Of a stretch of DNA of 64,000 bases, positions 42,034-51,758 are shown in pieces. The DNA is from a candidate division NC10 bacterium CSP1-5 (GTDB lineage Bacteria; Methylomirabilota; Methylomirabilia; Methylomirabilales; CSP1-5). The notes beneath the pieces were generated by a model. It was not told where the DNA came from. It saw only the letters and a program-made list of their open reading frames with translations, and did no database searches. How positions within the stretch are numbered: the first letter of the stretch is position 1; the number at the start of each line of letters is the position of its first letter. Where the stretch lies: contig LDXR01000001.1 in the NCBI GenBank assembly GCA_001443495.1, positions 1 through 64,000 on the forward strand. The letters run 5' to 3'. The position numbers and the translations under genes were made by a program.

Positions 42034-42949
42034 AGTGAGACGGTCTCATCGGTCTGCCCAGGTCAACGTAGCGAAAATTTCCAACAATGGTGAGACGCTG
42101 AAAGGTGAACTTGGACGGAAAGGGGCCATAGGGCGCCGCGGCCCGTACGGCCTCGACCGCCGCGTCATCCAGGACGGACGTCCCGGAGCTTTCGGTGATC
42201 TTGACCTGGGCCAGACCTCCTTCCGGGGTGATGCTAAAGACCAGGACGAGGTTTCCAGTGAGACCAGTTTGTCTCGCGTACAGCGGAATCTGCCAATGTC
42301 GCTCGATCCGACGCTTGACGTCGGCAAGGTAGGGGGCAAACTCCGAACTCTTGGTCTCCAGTGAAACGATGCGTTCGCCGGTTCCGGTATCCCCCCCCTG
42401 TCCGGCGTCCACGCCTTGCCCTTCCACGGAAGCTCCCCGCCTCCCCAACTTTGCGATCTCTTCTCGGAGGGAGGGACGATGAGCGGTGGGCGGGCTCGTG
42501 GACGAATCCGGCCGCGCCAGGGATTGCGATTCTCCGGCGGGCTCGGATGTGGGAGCCGGCGGCGGGGCGGATTGCCGGGGGACGGGAGGCGAGGCGGGCG
42601 GTTCTGCAACCCTTCCAGCCTCGGGAGAAGGCGAAGCACGTCCGGGCTTCGGAATCCCTGAGCTTTCGGGGGTGGTCGCCGGGCCCGGAACCCTTCCGGG
42701 ACCCCGGGCCTCACTCGCGACCTGGGAGATATCCTTGCTCTTCACCGGCCCGGCTGCCTCTGGAGCCTCCGGTTGATCGATGAACCGGGGGATCTCACTC
42801 GGAGGAAGCAGACGGACCATCAAGGGAGAGGGGGCCGGGAGATAGGGGGTCGGGATCTGGGTCTTCCAGAGGAAGACCGCAGAGAGCAGGTGCAAGACGA
42901 GGGAAGCTCCGAGCGATCGGTAAAGAAGAACACGCTCCTCCCCCGTCAT
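42032..42949 (-). CDS. TonB/TolA-type energy transducer
   Basis: The 305-residue protein has one N-terminal membrane segment (LGASLVLHLLSAVFLW), a long proline-rich periplasmic spacer (about 70-170; VPRQSAPPPAPTSEPAGE) and a TonB C-terminal domain (YLADVKRRIERHWQIPLYARQTGLTGNLVLVFSITPEGGLAQVKI...ESSGTSVLDDAAVEAVRAAAPYGPFP). It transmits proton-motive force to outer membrane receptors or, if TolA-like, to the Tol system; no exbB/exbD are nearby. The ATG at 42949 has GGGGGCAG upstream. It follows recN by 22 bases. Confidence 0.88.
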   Translation of the reverse strand: MTGEERVLLYRSLGASLVLHLLSAVFLWKTQIPTPYLPAPSPLMVRLLPPSEIPRFIDQPEAPEAAGPVKSKDISQVASEARGPGRVPGPATTPESSGIPKPGRASPSPEAGRVAEPPASPPVPRQSAPPPAPTSEPAGESQSLARPDSSTSPPTAHRPSLREEIAKLGRRGASVEGQGVDAGQGGDTGTGERIVSLETKSSEFAPYLADVKRRIERHWQIPLYARQTGLTGNLVLVFSITPEGGLAQVKITESSGTSVLDDAAVEAVRAAAPYGPFPSKFTFQRLTIVGNFRYVDLGRPMRPSH

Positions 42950-42971
42950 CTGCTGCCCCCGATGCGGCCCG

Positions 42972-44720
42972 TCATCCTGCACCCTTCCGCTGCTGTTGCT
43001 TCCAGCTCGCTGCAGCCCGCAACAACTCGCGGGCGTGCTTGAAGGGGGTCGTGGATTTTTCCGACCCCCCGAGCATACGACCCAGCTCTTCCACCCGCTC
43101 CTCTTCGGCAAGGGGGAGCACCCGGGCCTCGGTCCGCCCTCGCTCCACCTTTTTCTCGACCCGGAGGTGCACATCGGCAAAGGCCGCGATCTGGGGGAGA
43201 TGGGTAATGCAGATGACCTGGCGCTCTCGACTGACCCTCCAGAGCTTCTTGCCGACCACCTCCGCCATGCTCCCGCCGATCCCCGCATCCACCTCATCGA
43301 AGAGCAGGGTGGGGGTTTGGTCCACGGAGGCCAAAATGTTTTTGAGGGCCAGCATGGTCCGGCTGAGCTCACCCCCCGAGGCGATCTTTCCGAGCGGTCT
43401 GAAGCCCTCGCCGGGATTCGGCGCAAAGAGGAACTCTGCCTCTTCTAGGCCGGTCGGCCGGAGCGACCCTCGCCGATCCTCTCCCGCAACCCGCTTGAGC
43501 TCCACGCGGAAATCGGCCCGCGCCATCCCCAGCTGCTTGAGTTCACCCACCACCGCCTGGGCGAGCCGCTTCGCCGCCTCTGCTCTCCCGCTCGAGAGGC
43601 GCTCCCCCCGTTCCCAGAGCGCTTCTTCCGCACCCCGGATCTCCCCGTCGAGACTCACCAGTCGCTCCTCCGCTCCCTCCAACCGCTTGAGTTCGAGGGC
43701 GGCCCGTTCTCCATACGCGAGAATTTCGCCGGCAGTAACTCCATATTTTTTCTTCAGACGACTGAGGATGTGGAGGCGCTCCTCAATGGCCTCGAGCCGA
43801 CGAGGATCGAAGTCGAGCCGGTCCCGGTAGTCCCGAAGGGCGAGAACCACCTCCTTCAGCAGGGTCTTCGCCTCGTCGGCCATCGCCCCCACCGGGGAAA
43901 GGCGTGCGTCAATCCGTCCGGCCTCCCGGAGGCGGGCCTCAACAGCGAAGAGTGTCGAAAGCATCCCTCGCTCGTCCCCCTCAAGACGCCCATAGGCCTC
44001 CTCCACCGCCAGGAGGAGCTTCTCGTGATGGGTGAGGATGGCGCGCTCGGCCTGCACCGCCTCCTCCTCTCCCTCGGTGAGATGTGCGGCATCGATCTCC
44101 CGGATCTGGTGTTCCAGCAGATCCTTGCGCTGGGCCTTTTCCCGTTCGCCCTGCTGGAGTGCGTCCCGCTCTGCGTTGAGCGCCTGCCATCGGCGATAGA
44201 GGGCCTGATAGTCCTGGACCTCTTCCGTGAGAACCCCAAAGGCATCCAGCAGCTCCAAATGGCGCCGGGGATTCTGCAAGAGCACGCTCTCGTGCTGGCC
44301 AAGGATATCGACCAGATGCTCCCCCAGCGCCTTGACCATGGCCACTCCTGTCATCGTCCCGTTCACGTAGGCGCGGCTCCTCCCCTCCCGGGCCAGGTGG
44401 CGCCGCACGACAAGGTCGTCCTCCTCCGGCATGGGGATTCCCTGTGCAGCGAGGAGATCCTGCACGGGGCCGGCATCGGGAATCGCAAAGGCGGCCTCGA
44501 CCACTGCCTCTCCCTCTCCAGATCGGATCAGCTCGGTATCCCCTCGCGCCCCCAGGGCCAGGCTCAGGGCACTGATGACAATCGACTTGCCGGCCCCCGT
44601 CTCGCCCGTCAGCACATTCAGGCCGAAGCCGAAATTCGCCCGCACCTGATCAACGACGGTAAAGTGTCGGATGGCGATTTCGCGCAACACCGTGGAAACC
44701 CCTGGTGATGAGTGAATCAC
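42972..44720 (-). CDS. recN: DNA repair ATPase RecN
   Basis: RecN is an SMC-like protein used in double-strand break repair. P-loop GETGAGKS is at 39-46 of the 582-residue reading, long coiled-coil arms flank the middle, and the C-terminal ATPase half has IASGGELSRTMLALKNIL, TLLFDEVDAGIGG and the switch ICITHLPQIAAFADVHL. The true start may be the GTG ten codons in (44690), since the first codons overlap a heptamer array. It is followed by tonB and preceded by nadK. Confidence 0.95.
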   Translation of the reverse strand: MIHSSPGVSTVLREIAIRHFTVVDQVRANFGFGLNVLTGETGAGKSIVISALSLALGARGDTELIRSGEGEAVVEAAFAIPDAGPVQDLLAAQGIPMPEEDDLVVRRHLAREGRSRAYVNGTMTGVAMVKALGEHLVDILGQHESVLLQNPRRHLELLDAFGVLTEEVQDYQALYRRWQALNAERDALQQGEREKAQRKDLLEHQIREIDAAHLTEGEEEAVQAERAILTHHEKLLLAVEEAYGRLEGDERGMLSTLFAVEARLREAGRIDARLSPVGAMADEAKTLLKEVVLALRDYRDRLDFDPRRLEAIEERLHILSRLKKKYGVTAGEILAYGERAALELKRLEGAEERLVSLDGEIRGAEEALWERGERLSSGRAEAAKRLAQAVVGELKQLGMARADFRVELKRVAGEDRRGSLRPTGLEEAEFLFAPNPGEGFRPLGKIASGGELSRTMLALKNILASVDQTPTLLFDEVDAGIGGSMAEVVGKKLWRVSRERQVICITHLPQIAAFADVHLRVEKKVERGRTEARVLPLAEEERVEELGRMLGGSEKSTTPFKHARELLRAAASWKQQQRKGAG

Positions 44721-44741
44721 TAATCACTAACCACCAATCAC
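44714..44741 (-). repeat. Heptamer array, four units
   Basis: Consecutive units GAATCAC, TAATCAC, TAACCAC and CAATCAC (plus strand; GTGRTTR on the minus strand) fill the nadK-recN gap and run into the recN 5' end. A partly inverted GGTGATGAGTGA precedes them. Confidence 0.6.
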
Positions 44742-44751
44742 TGTCGTTCGG

Positions 44752-45624
44752 TTATCTTTCGCCCCACTTGAGCTTTGACCGAAGGATCTCGTAATAGCTC
44801 TTCTTCGGGGAAACGATCAGGGTGATCTCCCGGTCCGCCCGCCGAATCTCGATCAGATCCCGATACCGAAGAGGGAAACCCACCTGCCCGTCCAGGGTGA
44901 GATACACATCTTCACCCTGGGATTCGAGGGCCACCCGCACCCCCACCTCTTCCGGAACCACCAGTGGACGGTTTGTCAGGCCGTGAGGACAGATCGGGAC
45001 CAGGATGAGCGCACGCATAGTGGGAAAAACGATCGGCCCGCCGGCGGAGAGGCCGTAGGCGGTGGAGCCGGTCGGCGTACACACGATGAGACCATCAGCG
45101 CGATACGTGGTCACGTATTCCTGTTCTATGTAGATCTCGAGCTCGACGATACGGGAGAGTGCCCCCTTCGTGATCACCGCATCGTTCAAGACGACATATT
45201 CAGCAACCCTCTTTTCCTGACGCTCCACCGTCACCTGGAGGAGCATCCGGCGACTTCCCCGATACTTCCCCTCCAGGACCGCCCCCAGGACCGGGTAGAG
45301 CTCATCCAGCGTCATCGCCGTCAGGAAACCCAATCCCCCGAGGTTGACCCCAAGGATCGGGATCTCCTCCGACTCCACCAACCTGGCCACCGAGAGTAAC
45401 GTCCCATCCCCGCCGAGCACCACGACGAGGTCTGCCATTCTCGGGACATCGGTCTTGGGTACCACGGTCGCCTCTGCCCCGACAAGCGCCGCCGTGTCCG
45501 CATCCAGGACGACCTCGCGGTCTTTCGCTCTGAGCCAGCTGATCAGGTGCTCGACCACTTCCCGGGCCTCCGGCCGGTGTGGTTTTGCCACGATGCCCAC
45601 GCGTTTGAAGACTTTCGTTGCCAT
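44752..45624 (-). CDS. nadK: NAD kinase
   Basis: NadK phosphorylates NAD to NADP. The 290-residue protein has the catalytic GGDGT at 71-75, LGVNLGGLGFLT, the VLNDAVITKG region and TPTGSTAYGLSAGGPI. The ATG at 45624 has GAGGTCTGGG directly upstream and yields the family-length protein; the longer frame overlaps tlyA. Confidence 0.95.
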   Translation of the reverse strand: MATKVFKRVGIVAKPHRPEAREVVEHLISWLRAKDREVVLDADTAALVGAEATVVPKTDVPRMADLVVVLGGDGTLLSVARLVESEEIPILGVNLGGLGFLTAMTLDELYPVLGAVLEGKYRGSRRMLLQVTVERQEKRVAEYVVLNDAVITKGALSRIVELEIYIEQEYVTTYRADGLIVCTPTGSTAYGLSAGGPIVFPTMRALILVPICPHGLTNRPLVVPEEVGVRVALESQGEDVYLTLDGQVGFPLRYRDLIEIRRADREITLIVSPKKSYYEILRSKLKWGER

Positions 45625-45632
45625 CCCAGACC

Positions 45633-46493
45633 TCAACGAGCCTTCTGTTCGAGGACCTCCCCGCTGGCCGAGCCAACCATCTCTTCGATCAAGCGTTCGA
45701 CATCGCCGATGCCCCCCGGCCTCGCGCTGCTCTTCGCCAGGTAGAGGAAGAACTCGCGATTCCCCTTGGCCCCGAGGATCGGGGATGGACAGAGGCCCCT
45801 GACCACCATACCGAGCCCGTGCGCGCACCGGGCCACCTTGCGGATCACACGTCCATGCTGGCGCGGATCGCGGACGACCCCCCCCTTTCCCACCTCTCCT
45901 TTTCCCACTTCAAATTGCGGCTTGATCAAGGCAACGATGTCGCCGTCGGGAAGGAGCAGGTCCGCGACCACTGGAATCACGAGTGTGAGGGAGATGAAGG
46001 CAACGTCGATCACCGCCAGATGAGGTCGCACAGGCAGGTGGCGGCTGGTCAGATGCCGGACATTGACCCGTTCGAGAAAAATCACCCGGGGATCGTGCCG
46101 GAGACGCGGGTGCAGGTGGCCGTGGCCCACATCCACGGCGATAACGTTCGCCGCCCCAGCCTGAAGGAGACAATCGGTAAAACCGCCGGTCCCCGCCCCG
46201 ACGTCGAGACAGACCTTTTCGCTGACGTCGACGCCGAAGGCATCGAGCGCGGCCCGAAGCTTGACGCCCCCCCGACCGACGAAGGGGTGCTCCGGGCCGG
46301 CAATGGTCACTGCCGCTTCTGATCCAATCAGGGTGCCCGGCTTATCGACCCGTCGGCCATCCACTCGCACCTGGCCGGCGAGGATCAGTCCTCGTGCGCG
46401 CTCTCGGCTCTCGACCAGCCCCTCGTCTACCAGCCGCTGATCCAACCGCTTTCGTGGGTTCTTTGGGTTGATGGGGTGTATTGGGTCAGCCAC
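45633..46493 (-). CDS. tlyA: TlyA family rRNA 2'-O-methyltransferase
   Basis: TlyA enzymes methylate 16S and/or 23S rRNA cytidines. The 286-residue protein has an N-terminal S4 RNA-binding domain (KRLDQRLVDEGLVESRERARGLILAGQVRVDGRRVDKPG) and an FtsJ-like methyltransferase domain with DVGAGTGGFTDCLLQAGA and IKPQFEVGKGEVGKGG. A GTG at 46493 is the likely start, since earlier in-frame starts lie inside xseB. The first codons encode an Asn/Pro/Lys stretch from G-rich semi-repetitive DNA. Confidence 0.92.
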   Translation of the reverse strand: MADPIHPINPKNPRKRLDQRLVDEGLVESRERARGLILAGQVRVDGRRVDKPGTLIGSEAAVTIAGPEHPFVGRGGVKLRAALDAFGVDVSEKVCLDVGAGTGGFTDCLLQAGAANVIAVDVGHGHLHPRLRHDPRVIFLERVNVRHLTSRHLPVRPHLAVIDVAFISLTLVIPVVADLLLPDGDIVALIKPQFEVGKGEVGKGGVVRDPRQHGRVIRKVARCAHGLGMVVRGLCPSPILGAKGNREFFLYLAKSSARPGGIGDVERLIEEMVGSASGEVLEQKAR

Positions 46494-46503
46494 CTGGCTT
46501 CCA

Positions 46504-46743
46504 CTACTCCTGCCCTTCTTTAAAGGGCGCCTCCGCGATCTCGCCTCGCTCATTCTTCAGGAGGATCGTAACCCTCCGCTCGGCCTCCTCTAGGCGATGC
46601 GTGCAGACCTTGGTGAGATGCACTCCTTCCTCGAAGAGACGGAGTGACTCCTCCAGGGGCAACTCGCCCGACTCCAGACGATTCACGACCGCCTCAAGTC
46701 TCGTCAGGGCCTCCTCGAATTGTATCTCTTTCTCGTCCGCCAT
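46504..46743 (-). CDS. xseB: Exodeoxyribonuclease VII small subunit
   Basis: The 79-residue protein has the full XseB pattern: FEEALTRLEAVVNRLESGELPLEESLRLFEEGVHLTKVCTHRLEEAERRV. It acts with XseA, encoded directly upstream, to degrade single-stranded DNA. Confidence 0.95.
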   Translation of the reverse strand: MADEKEIQFEEALTRLEAVVNRLESGELPLEESLRLFEEGVHLTKVCTHRLEEAERRVTILLKNERGEIAEAPFKEGQE

Positions 46744-46794
46744 CCCGTTCCCCGTGCCATCGCGTGTCGATCACCGAAAGAGGCCTGTGCACCC

Positions 46795-48003
46795 CTATTG
46801 CCGCTGTTCCTCGACCCGACAGATCAGTCCCCCCTGGTGGAGCAGCACCTCCACGCGCTCCCCCTCCGCGATGGAGGCGGCACGCGTCAGGATGCTGAGA
46901 TCGGGAAGTCGCCGGCAGACGCTGTATCCGCGGGCCAGGATGGCCAAGGGGCTGAGCGAATCGAGCCGCGCCGCCGCGGTCCTGAGCTCCCCCCGCCACA
47001 GCGCGAGGCGATGGCTCATCGAGGATTGAAGCGCCAGCGCCCCGTCTCTGAGCCGCTCCCGCTGCCCCTTCACCCGCTCGAGGGGGCTGAGCAGCCTGAG
47101 GTGCCGCTCGAGACTTCGCAGTCGCTCTCCACTCCTTTCGGCCCGGTACCGCATATGACTCACCAGTCGGCTGAAGAGATCGTCTACCCGCTGGCTGAGT
47201 TCTGCCTTTCGCGAGATGACGAGCTCGGCGGCCGCCGAGGGGGTCGGGGCACGGACATCGGCCACGAAGTCGGCAATGGTGAAGTCGGTCTCATGGCCCA
47301 CCGCGGAGATCACCGGCGTCTGGGAGGCGTAGATAGCGCGGGCGACCACCTCTTCGTTAAAGGCCCAGAGGTCCTCGATGGATCCTCCGCCCCGCGCCAC
47401 GATGAGAACATCCAGATCCCCCCGTTTGTTCAGGAACTCGACTCCTTCCACGATTTCGGCCGCGGCCCCCTCCCCCTGAACCCTGACGGGGAAGATGAGG
47501 ACCTGGACGTTGGCAAACCGTCGGTGGATGATCTGGAGGATGTCCCGGATCGCCGCACCACTCGGGGACGTGACGACGCCGATCTTCTTGGGAAGGAGTG
47601 GGATGGGTCGCTTCCGCGCGGGGTCAAAGAGCCCCTCGGCCTCCAGCCGGGTCTTCAGCTGCTCAAAGGCGAGCTGCAGCGCGCCGAGCCCCTTGGGCTC
47701 CATGCATTCTACATAGACCTGGTACTCCCCTCGGGGCTCGTAGATGGTCACATTGCCAAAGACGATAACCGCCAAACCATCCTCGGGCCGAAACTGGAGC
47801 CCCCGGTTGCTCCCCCGGAACATGACCGCGCGGAGCTGCCCCCGCTCGTCCTTGAGGGTAAAGTACATATGGCCCGAGGTGTGGTGCTTGAAGTTGGAGA
47901 TCTCCCCCTCGACCCAGACCCCGGTGAATGTGTTTTCGAGGAGGGCCTTGAGCTCGGCGGTCAGCTCACTGACGCTGTAGATGCGCGGCGTTCGTAACTC
48001 CAC
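46795..48003 (-). CDS. xseA: Exodeoxyribonuclease VII large subunit
   Basis: The 402-residue protein has an N-terminal OB fold (VWVEGEISNFKHHTSGHMYFTLKDERGQLRAVMF), the catalytic domain with VVTSPSGAAIRDILQI, VARGGGSIEDLWAFNEE and the GHETDFTIADFVADVRAPTPSAAAEL segment, and a C-terminal coiled coil. It forms exonuclease VII with XseB. Confidence 0.96.
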   Translation of the reverse strand: MELRTPRIYSVSELTAELKALLENTFTGVWVEGEISNFKHHTSGHMYFTLKDERGQLRAVMFRGSNRGLQFRPEDGLAVIVFGNVTIYEPRGEYQVYVECMEPKGLGALQLAFEQLKTRLEAEGLFDPARKRPIPLLPKKIGVVTSPSGAAIRDILQIIHRRFANVQVLIFPVRVQGEGAAAEIVEGVEFLNKRGDLDVLIVARGGGSIEDLWAFNEEVVARAIYASQTPVISAVGHETDFTIADFVADVRAPTPSAAAELVISRKAELSQRVDDLFSRLVSHMRYRAERSGERLRSLERHLRLLSPLERVKGQRERLRDGALALQSSMSHRLALWRGELRTAAARLDSLSPLAILARGYSVCRRLPDLSILTRAASIAEGERVEVLLHQGGLICRVEEQRQ

Positions 48004-48065
48004 AGCCTCCTCTTAACATAGCCCCTCTCCCTTGTCAAACCTCTCGCCTGCCAGCGAAGTCGGAT

Positions 48066-50510
48066 TCACTCCCCCGCCCAGACGCCCAGTTCCTGCCGAT
48101 AGGTCCTGGACGTCACCGCACCATCCCGCAACGCAAAGGTGACTGCCCCATCCCGATCGGTCCGAAAGACCTGAACCCCCTGTGCCTCGTACCGAGCGAG
48201 GGTTTCGTGGTGCGGATGCCCAAAGGGATTCCGGTCCCCTGCCTGAATGACCGCCCACCGGGGCCTCACCCCGCGGAGAAACGCGGCGGAACTCGACCCC
48301 CGGCTTCCGTGATGAGGGACCTTGAGCAGATCGGCGTCGAGCGTGAGGCCGCCATCAAGGAGCGACGCCTCGCCCTCCCCCTCGATATCGCCGGTGAGGA
48401 GCAGGCGAAGCTGCCGGTGATCGATGCGGAGAACGAGGGAGTTGTTATTGGCCATGGTTCTGGCGCGTCCCTTCCGGGGGATGAAGAAGGGCCGGGGCGG
48501 ATGGAGCGCCGTCACCACGACGCCGGGTCCAAGGGCAATGCGCTCCCCGCGGGTGATCCGTCGTAAACGGATCTGCCTTTCCCGGACAAAGTCCTGGAGC
48601 CACAGGTACGTCGAATCGTAAGAGGGATAGCCGCTTTCCCACACCTCCCCCACGGGGAAATTCTCCAGGACCGCCTTGAGGCCTGCCAGATGGTCAAATT
48701 GAGGATGGGTCAGCACCACCACGTCGACCCGACGGATCCAGCGATACCAGAGGTAGGGCGCAACGACCTGTTCTCCAATATCGAAGCGGTCATCAAAGGT
48801 CCCGCCCCCGTCCACCAAGATCGATTTCCCATCGGCGAGCTCCAAGAAGATTGCATCTCCTTGGCCCACATCCAGGAAGGTCGCCTGAAACTCCCCTCCG
48901 CGGTCCAGGCATTTCCATCCGATCTGTCCGAGGAGGAACACAAAACAAAGGGCTATTGCAAGGCCCCTGCGCCGGAAGACCGGGACGAGCAACAGGACTA
49001 ACGTGGCGAAGTATGTGACCACCATGAGGGGGGTCGGGGTGTAGAGTCGGACAGAGGCGAGGGGGAGAGCGGCAAAGGCCTGCGCCGCCTGGATTGCTGT
49101 CTTGGTCAGGGCGAGGACGACAATTTGGACGGGGAGAAATCCCTCTCGGACGAGCAGGAGGAGCAGACTATAACCCATGCCCAACGCGGTCACGAGGCCG
49201 CCGAGGGGCACGATGACCAGATTCGCCAGGATGCCGGTCACGGAGGCTCGATTGAAATGGAAGGCAAGGATGGGGAGCACCCCCAGAGATGCCGCAGCCG
49301 AGGCGACGAGAGACGTGAGGAGCCACCGCCACGGCCTGGCGATGTGGCTCAGATCCCACCGCTCGACCGCGACCAGGATGGCCCCGGTGGCTGCAAAGGT
49401 CAGCTGGAAGCCTGCGTCGAAGAGGGAGAGAGGATTCCACAAGAGGAGGATGAACCCGGCCAAGGCGAGCGTGTTATAGAGGTCTCGCCCACGGCCAGCG
49501 ATGACCGCCAAGAGGTACAGGCCGGTCATGAGGGCTGCCCGAACGATCGGTGGGCTTCCCCCCGCCACGAGGGTATAGAGGACGACGCCAACGACGGTGA
49601 TCAGGCTCCCCGCCAGTGGTGGAAGCTTCAGGAGACGGGCGAAGAAGAAGAGGACCCCGGCAAAGAACCCGACCTGAAACCCGGAGATCACCAGGATGTG
49701 GTAGGTGCCCGACAGGAGAAAGACCTTGCGGATTTCCTCCGAGAGTCCGGATTGGTCGCCGAGGACCATCGCCTTGAGGACTCCCCCCTCCTCGGGTGGG
49801 AGATCGGCCCCGATTCTCTTGAGCATCGTCTCGCGAAGATCCGCAACGACCCGGAGCATCTCATTTCCTCCATCCCGGCCCAGCAGATGGAGTTCCTCTC
49901 CTTCCCGCCCCCACCCCTCGAGCTGAAATCCCCTGGTCAGGGCATAGCGGCGATAGTTAAACGCTCCGGGGTTCCAGTATCCTCGCGGGTGGCGCAGTCG
50001 AAAGTTCCCCCGGATCCGCTCCCCGTATCGATACTCGTGGACCGGATCAAGGATGCTGACCCGAGCACCACCACTCGTCTGGTATCGATCCCCTCCCAGG
50101 GTAATCTCCTCCACTCGGACCAGGAAGCGGATCCGTCTTTCCCGCCGCCACCCCTTTCCGGGCGGGATGTCCTCCGGCGGCGAAATGATCACTCCCTCAA
50201 GCCCCACCCTCCCCGTGAGCATCGCCTCGGGGACCTTCGAGAGGTGAAAACGTCCCTGGGGATGGATCGCCTGCAGGTATCGAAGACATCCGAAGAGGAA
50301 AATCGCCACAAGGATCGACAGAGTCGCGCTCACCGGACGCGAAGCCCACAGCGCCAAGGCCCCCGCCCCCAGCACCAGCACGGTGACCAAGAGGAGGTAC
50401 ATGGGTGGGAAGGGAAGCGACGGTCCGGTGAACAGACCGATACTGTAGGCCAGCACCAACGGGATGAGGGGTCGCCGAAACGGAGTGATGATCGGCGGGT
50501 GGGTGTTCAT
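48066..50510 (-). CDS. comEC: DNA uptake channel ComEC/Rec2
   Basis: ComEC moves single-stranded DNA across the inner membrane in natural transformation. The 814-residue protein has N-terminal hydrophobic segments and an OB-like DUF4131 region (GRVGLEGVIISPPEDIPPGKGW), the multi-pass Competence domain (KAMVLGDQSGLSEEIRKVFLLSGTYHILVISGFQVG), and a C-terminal metallo-beta-lactamase-like domain: LDVGQGDAIFLEL, THPQFDHLAG (one His of the zinc site is Gln), LLLTGDIE and LKVPHHGSRGS. It pairs functionally with the ComEA-like protein at 11172-11495. Confidence 0.93.
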   Translation of the reverse strand: MNTHPPIITPFRRPLIPLVLAYSIGLFTGPSLPFPPMYLLLVTVLVLGAGALALWASRPVSATLSILVAIFLFGCLRYLQAIHPQGRFHLSKVPEAMLTGRVGLEGVIISPPEDIPPGKGWRRERRIRFLVRVEEITLGGDRYQTSGGARVSILDPVHEYRYGERIRGNFRLRHPRGYWNPGAFNYRRYALTRGFQLEGWGREGEELHLLGRDGGNEMLRVVADLRETMLKRIGADLPPEEGGVLKAMVLGDQSGLSEEIRKVFLLSGTYHILVISGFQVGFFAGVLFFFARLLKLPPLAGSLITVVGVVLYTLVAGGSPPIVRAALMTGLYLLAVIAGRGRDLYNTLALAGFILLLWNPLSLFDAGFQLTFAATGAILVAVERWDLSHIARPWRWLLTSLVASAAASLGVLPILAFHFNRASVTGILANLVIVPLGGLVTALGMGYSLLLLLVREGFLPVQIVVLALTKTAIQAAQAFAALPLASVRLYTPTPLMVVTYFATLVLLLVPVFRRRGLAIALCFVFLLGQIGWKCLDRGGEFQATFLDVGQGDAIFLELADGKSILVDGGGTFDDRFDIGEQVVAPYLWYRWIRRVDVVVLTHPQFDHLAGLKAVLENFPVGEVWESGYPSYDSTYLWLQDFVRERQIRLRRITRGERIALGPGVVVTALHPPRPFFIPRKGRARTMANNNSLVLRIDHRQLRLLLTGDIEGEGEASLLDGGLTLDADLLKVPHHGSRGSSSAAFLRGVRPRWAVIQAGDRNPFGHPHHETLARYEAQGVQVFRTDRDGAVTFALRDGAVTSRTYRQELGVWAGE

Positions 50511-50547
50511 CAGAGAGGCCGGGAAGAAGGACGGAGAACAGAGATCC

Positions 50548-50576
50548 TTTACTTTCGAGGATCGAGCGGTTAGGAT
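50548..50576 (+). promoter_or_regulatory. Possible promoter for lptF-lptG
   Basis: TTTACT (50548-50553) and TAGGAT (50571-50576) are 17 bases apart in the 75-bp divergent gap with comEC. Transcription would start within a few bases of the ATG at 50586, so the message would be nearly leaderless; no clear Shine-Dalgarno is visible. Confidence 0.35.
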
Positions 50577-50585
50577 ACCTAGATC

Positions 50586-51758
50586 ATGAAAGCGGGCCTG
50601 AAGGTCATCGATCGATACATCGGCCGCGAGCTCTGTACGTCAATGGGCCTCGGACTCGGATTCTTCACCTTTGTCCTCCTGACCAAGAAGCTCCTGAAAC
50701 TCATCGAGCTTGTCCTCACCAAGCACGTCCCCCTCGGGAGCGTCGGTTGGCTCTTCCTGTATATCTTCCCCCCCCTGCTGGTCTGGACCACTCCTATGGC
50801 CCTTCTCCTCGCGATCATCGCCACGTACGGCCGTCTGGCCTCCGACCAGGAGCTCACCGCGCTCAAGGCGGCAGGATGCAGGCTGTACCGTCTGTCCCTG
50901 CCCGCCTTTGGCGTCGGCATCGTGGCCATGGCCATCACCGCTACCAGCAGCATCTATGGCGTCCCCTGGGCCGCACAGGCCTTTCGAGACCTGGTGTTTG
51001 TCCTCACACGGACCCAGGCAACGATAGGCATCCAGGAACGGGTCTTCAACGACGACTTTCATGGCTTGATTCTGTACGCCAACCGCCTGGACGACGCCAA
51101 CGGAATCATGGAGGGGGTCTTTGTGGTCGACACCAGAGATGAGCAAAACCCGCGCACGATCACGGCCCGCCGGGGTCGCATCGCTCTCGATGACCGGCAG
51201 ACCACCGTAGTGCTCGAGCTCCAGGAGGGCTCCGCCCACGTGATCCCCGAGAGGAAGGCGGGCCATTACCAGGTCTCCGGGTTTCAGACCTTGAAGTTGC
51301 CCCTCTCCGTGAGTGATCCCCGCAGCGCCGGCCTAAAAGACAGGATTCCGGACGAGCTGACGATCGCTGAATTGCTCGCCGCCATTCAGGACCCCGGCGC
51401 CTCCGGACGGAAGACGACAGACCTGCTGGTCAGCCTCCATCATCGATTCGCCGCTCCCGTCGCCTGCCTCGTCTTCATCATCCTCGGCACACCGCTGGCG
51501 ATCCGTATCCGGCGGTCGGGTCGGGGGATCAGCCTCGGGGTCACCATTGCGCTGGCCTTCATCTACTACGCCCTGATGGTCTTCGGTCACGGGATGGGGA
51601 AAAATGGCATCATCCCGCCCTTCTGGGGTGTCTGGCTCCCGAATCTCCTCCTCGGCGGCATCGGTCTGCTCCTCTTCATCGGCGGGGACAGCGAGGCGTG
51701 GATCCCCACATCCCTTCGAGGGGCGTGGGCCACAGCCCGGGGGCTGAAAGGACCATGA
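50586..51758 (+). CDS. lptF: LPS export permease LptF
   Basis: LptF and LptG form the membrane part of the LptB2FG exporter. The 390-residue YjgP/YjgQ family protein starts VIDRYIGRELCTSMGLGLGFFTFVLL, has three N-terminal membrane segments, a periplasmic jellyroll domain (about 130-260) and three C-terminal segments (PVACLVFIILGTPLAIRIRRSGRGISLGVTIALAFIYY). Its stop overlaps the lptG start (ATGA). lptA, lptB and lptC are at 18954-20909. Confidence 0.93.
   Translation: MKAGLKVIDRYIGRELCTSMGLGLGFFTFVLLTKKLLKLIELVLTKHVPLGSVGWLFLYIFPPLLVWTTPMALLLAIIATYGRLASDQELTALKAAGCRLYRLSLPAFGVGIVAMAITATSSIYGVPWAAQAFRDLVFVLTRTQATIGIQERVFNDDFHGLILYANRLDDANGIMEGVFVVDTRDEQNPRTITARRGRIALDDRQTTVVLELQEGSAHVIPERKAGHYQVSGFQTLKLPLSVSDPRSAGLKDRIPDELTIAELLAAIQDPGASGRKTTDLLVSLHHRFAAPVACLVFIILGTPLAIRIRRSGRGISLGVTIALAFIYYALMVFGHGMGKNGIIPPFWGVWLPNLLLGGIGLLLFIGGDSEAWIPTSLRGAWATARGLKGP

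Noticed and set aside
46440-46500. G-rich semi-repetitive DNA at the 5' end of tlyA as another octamer array.
   Set aside because: GGG words recur every 8-10 bases but do not keep a fixed register, unlike the arrays listed.
48690-48760. Loss of function of the ComEC metallo-beta-lactamase-like domain because THPQFDH lacks one histidine.
   Set aside because: This position varies among ComEC proteins and the other motifs are intact, so I do not claim inactivation.
49125-50573. A 482-codon plus-strand frame opposite comEC.
   Set aside because: Composition is highly charged and low in hydrophobic residues, typical of an antisense reading of a membrane protein gene.
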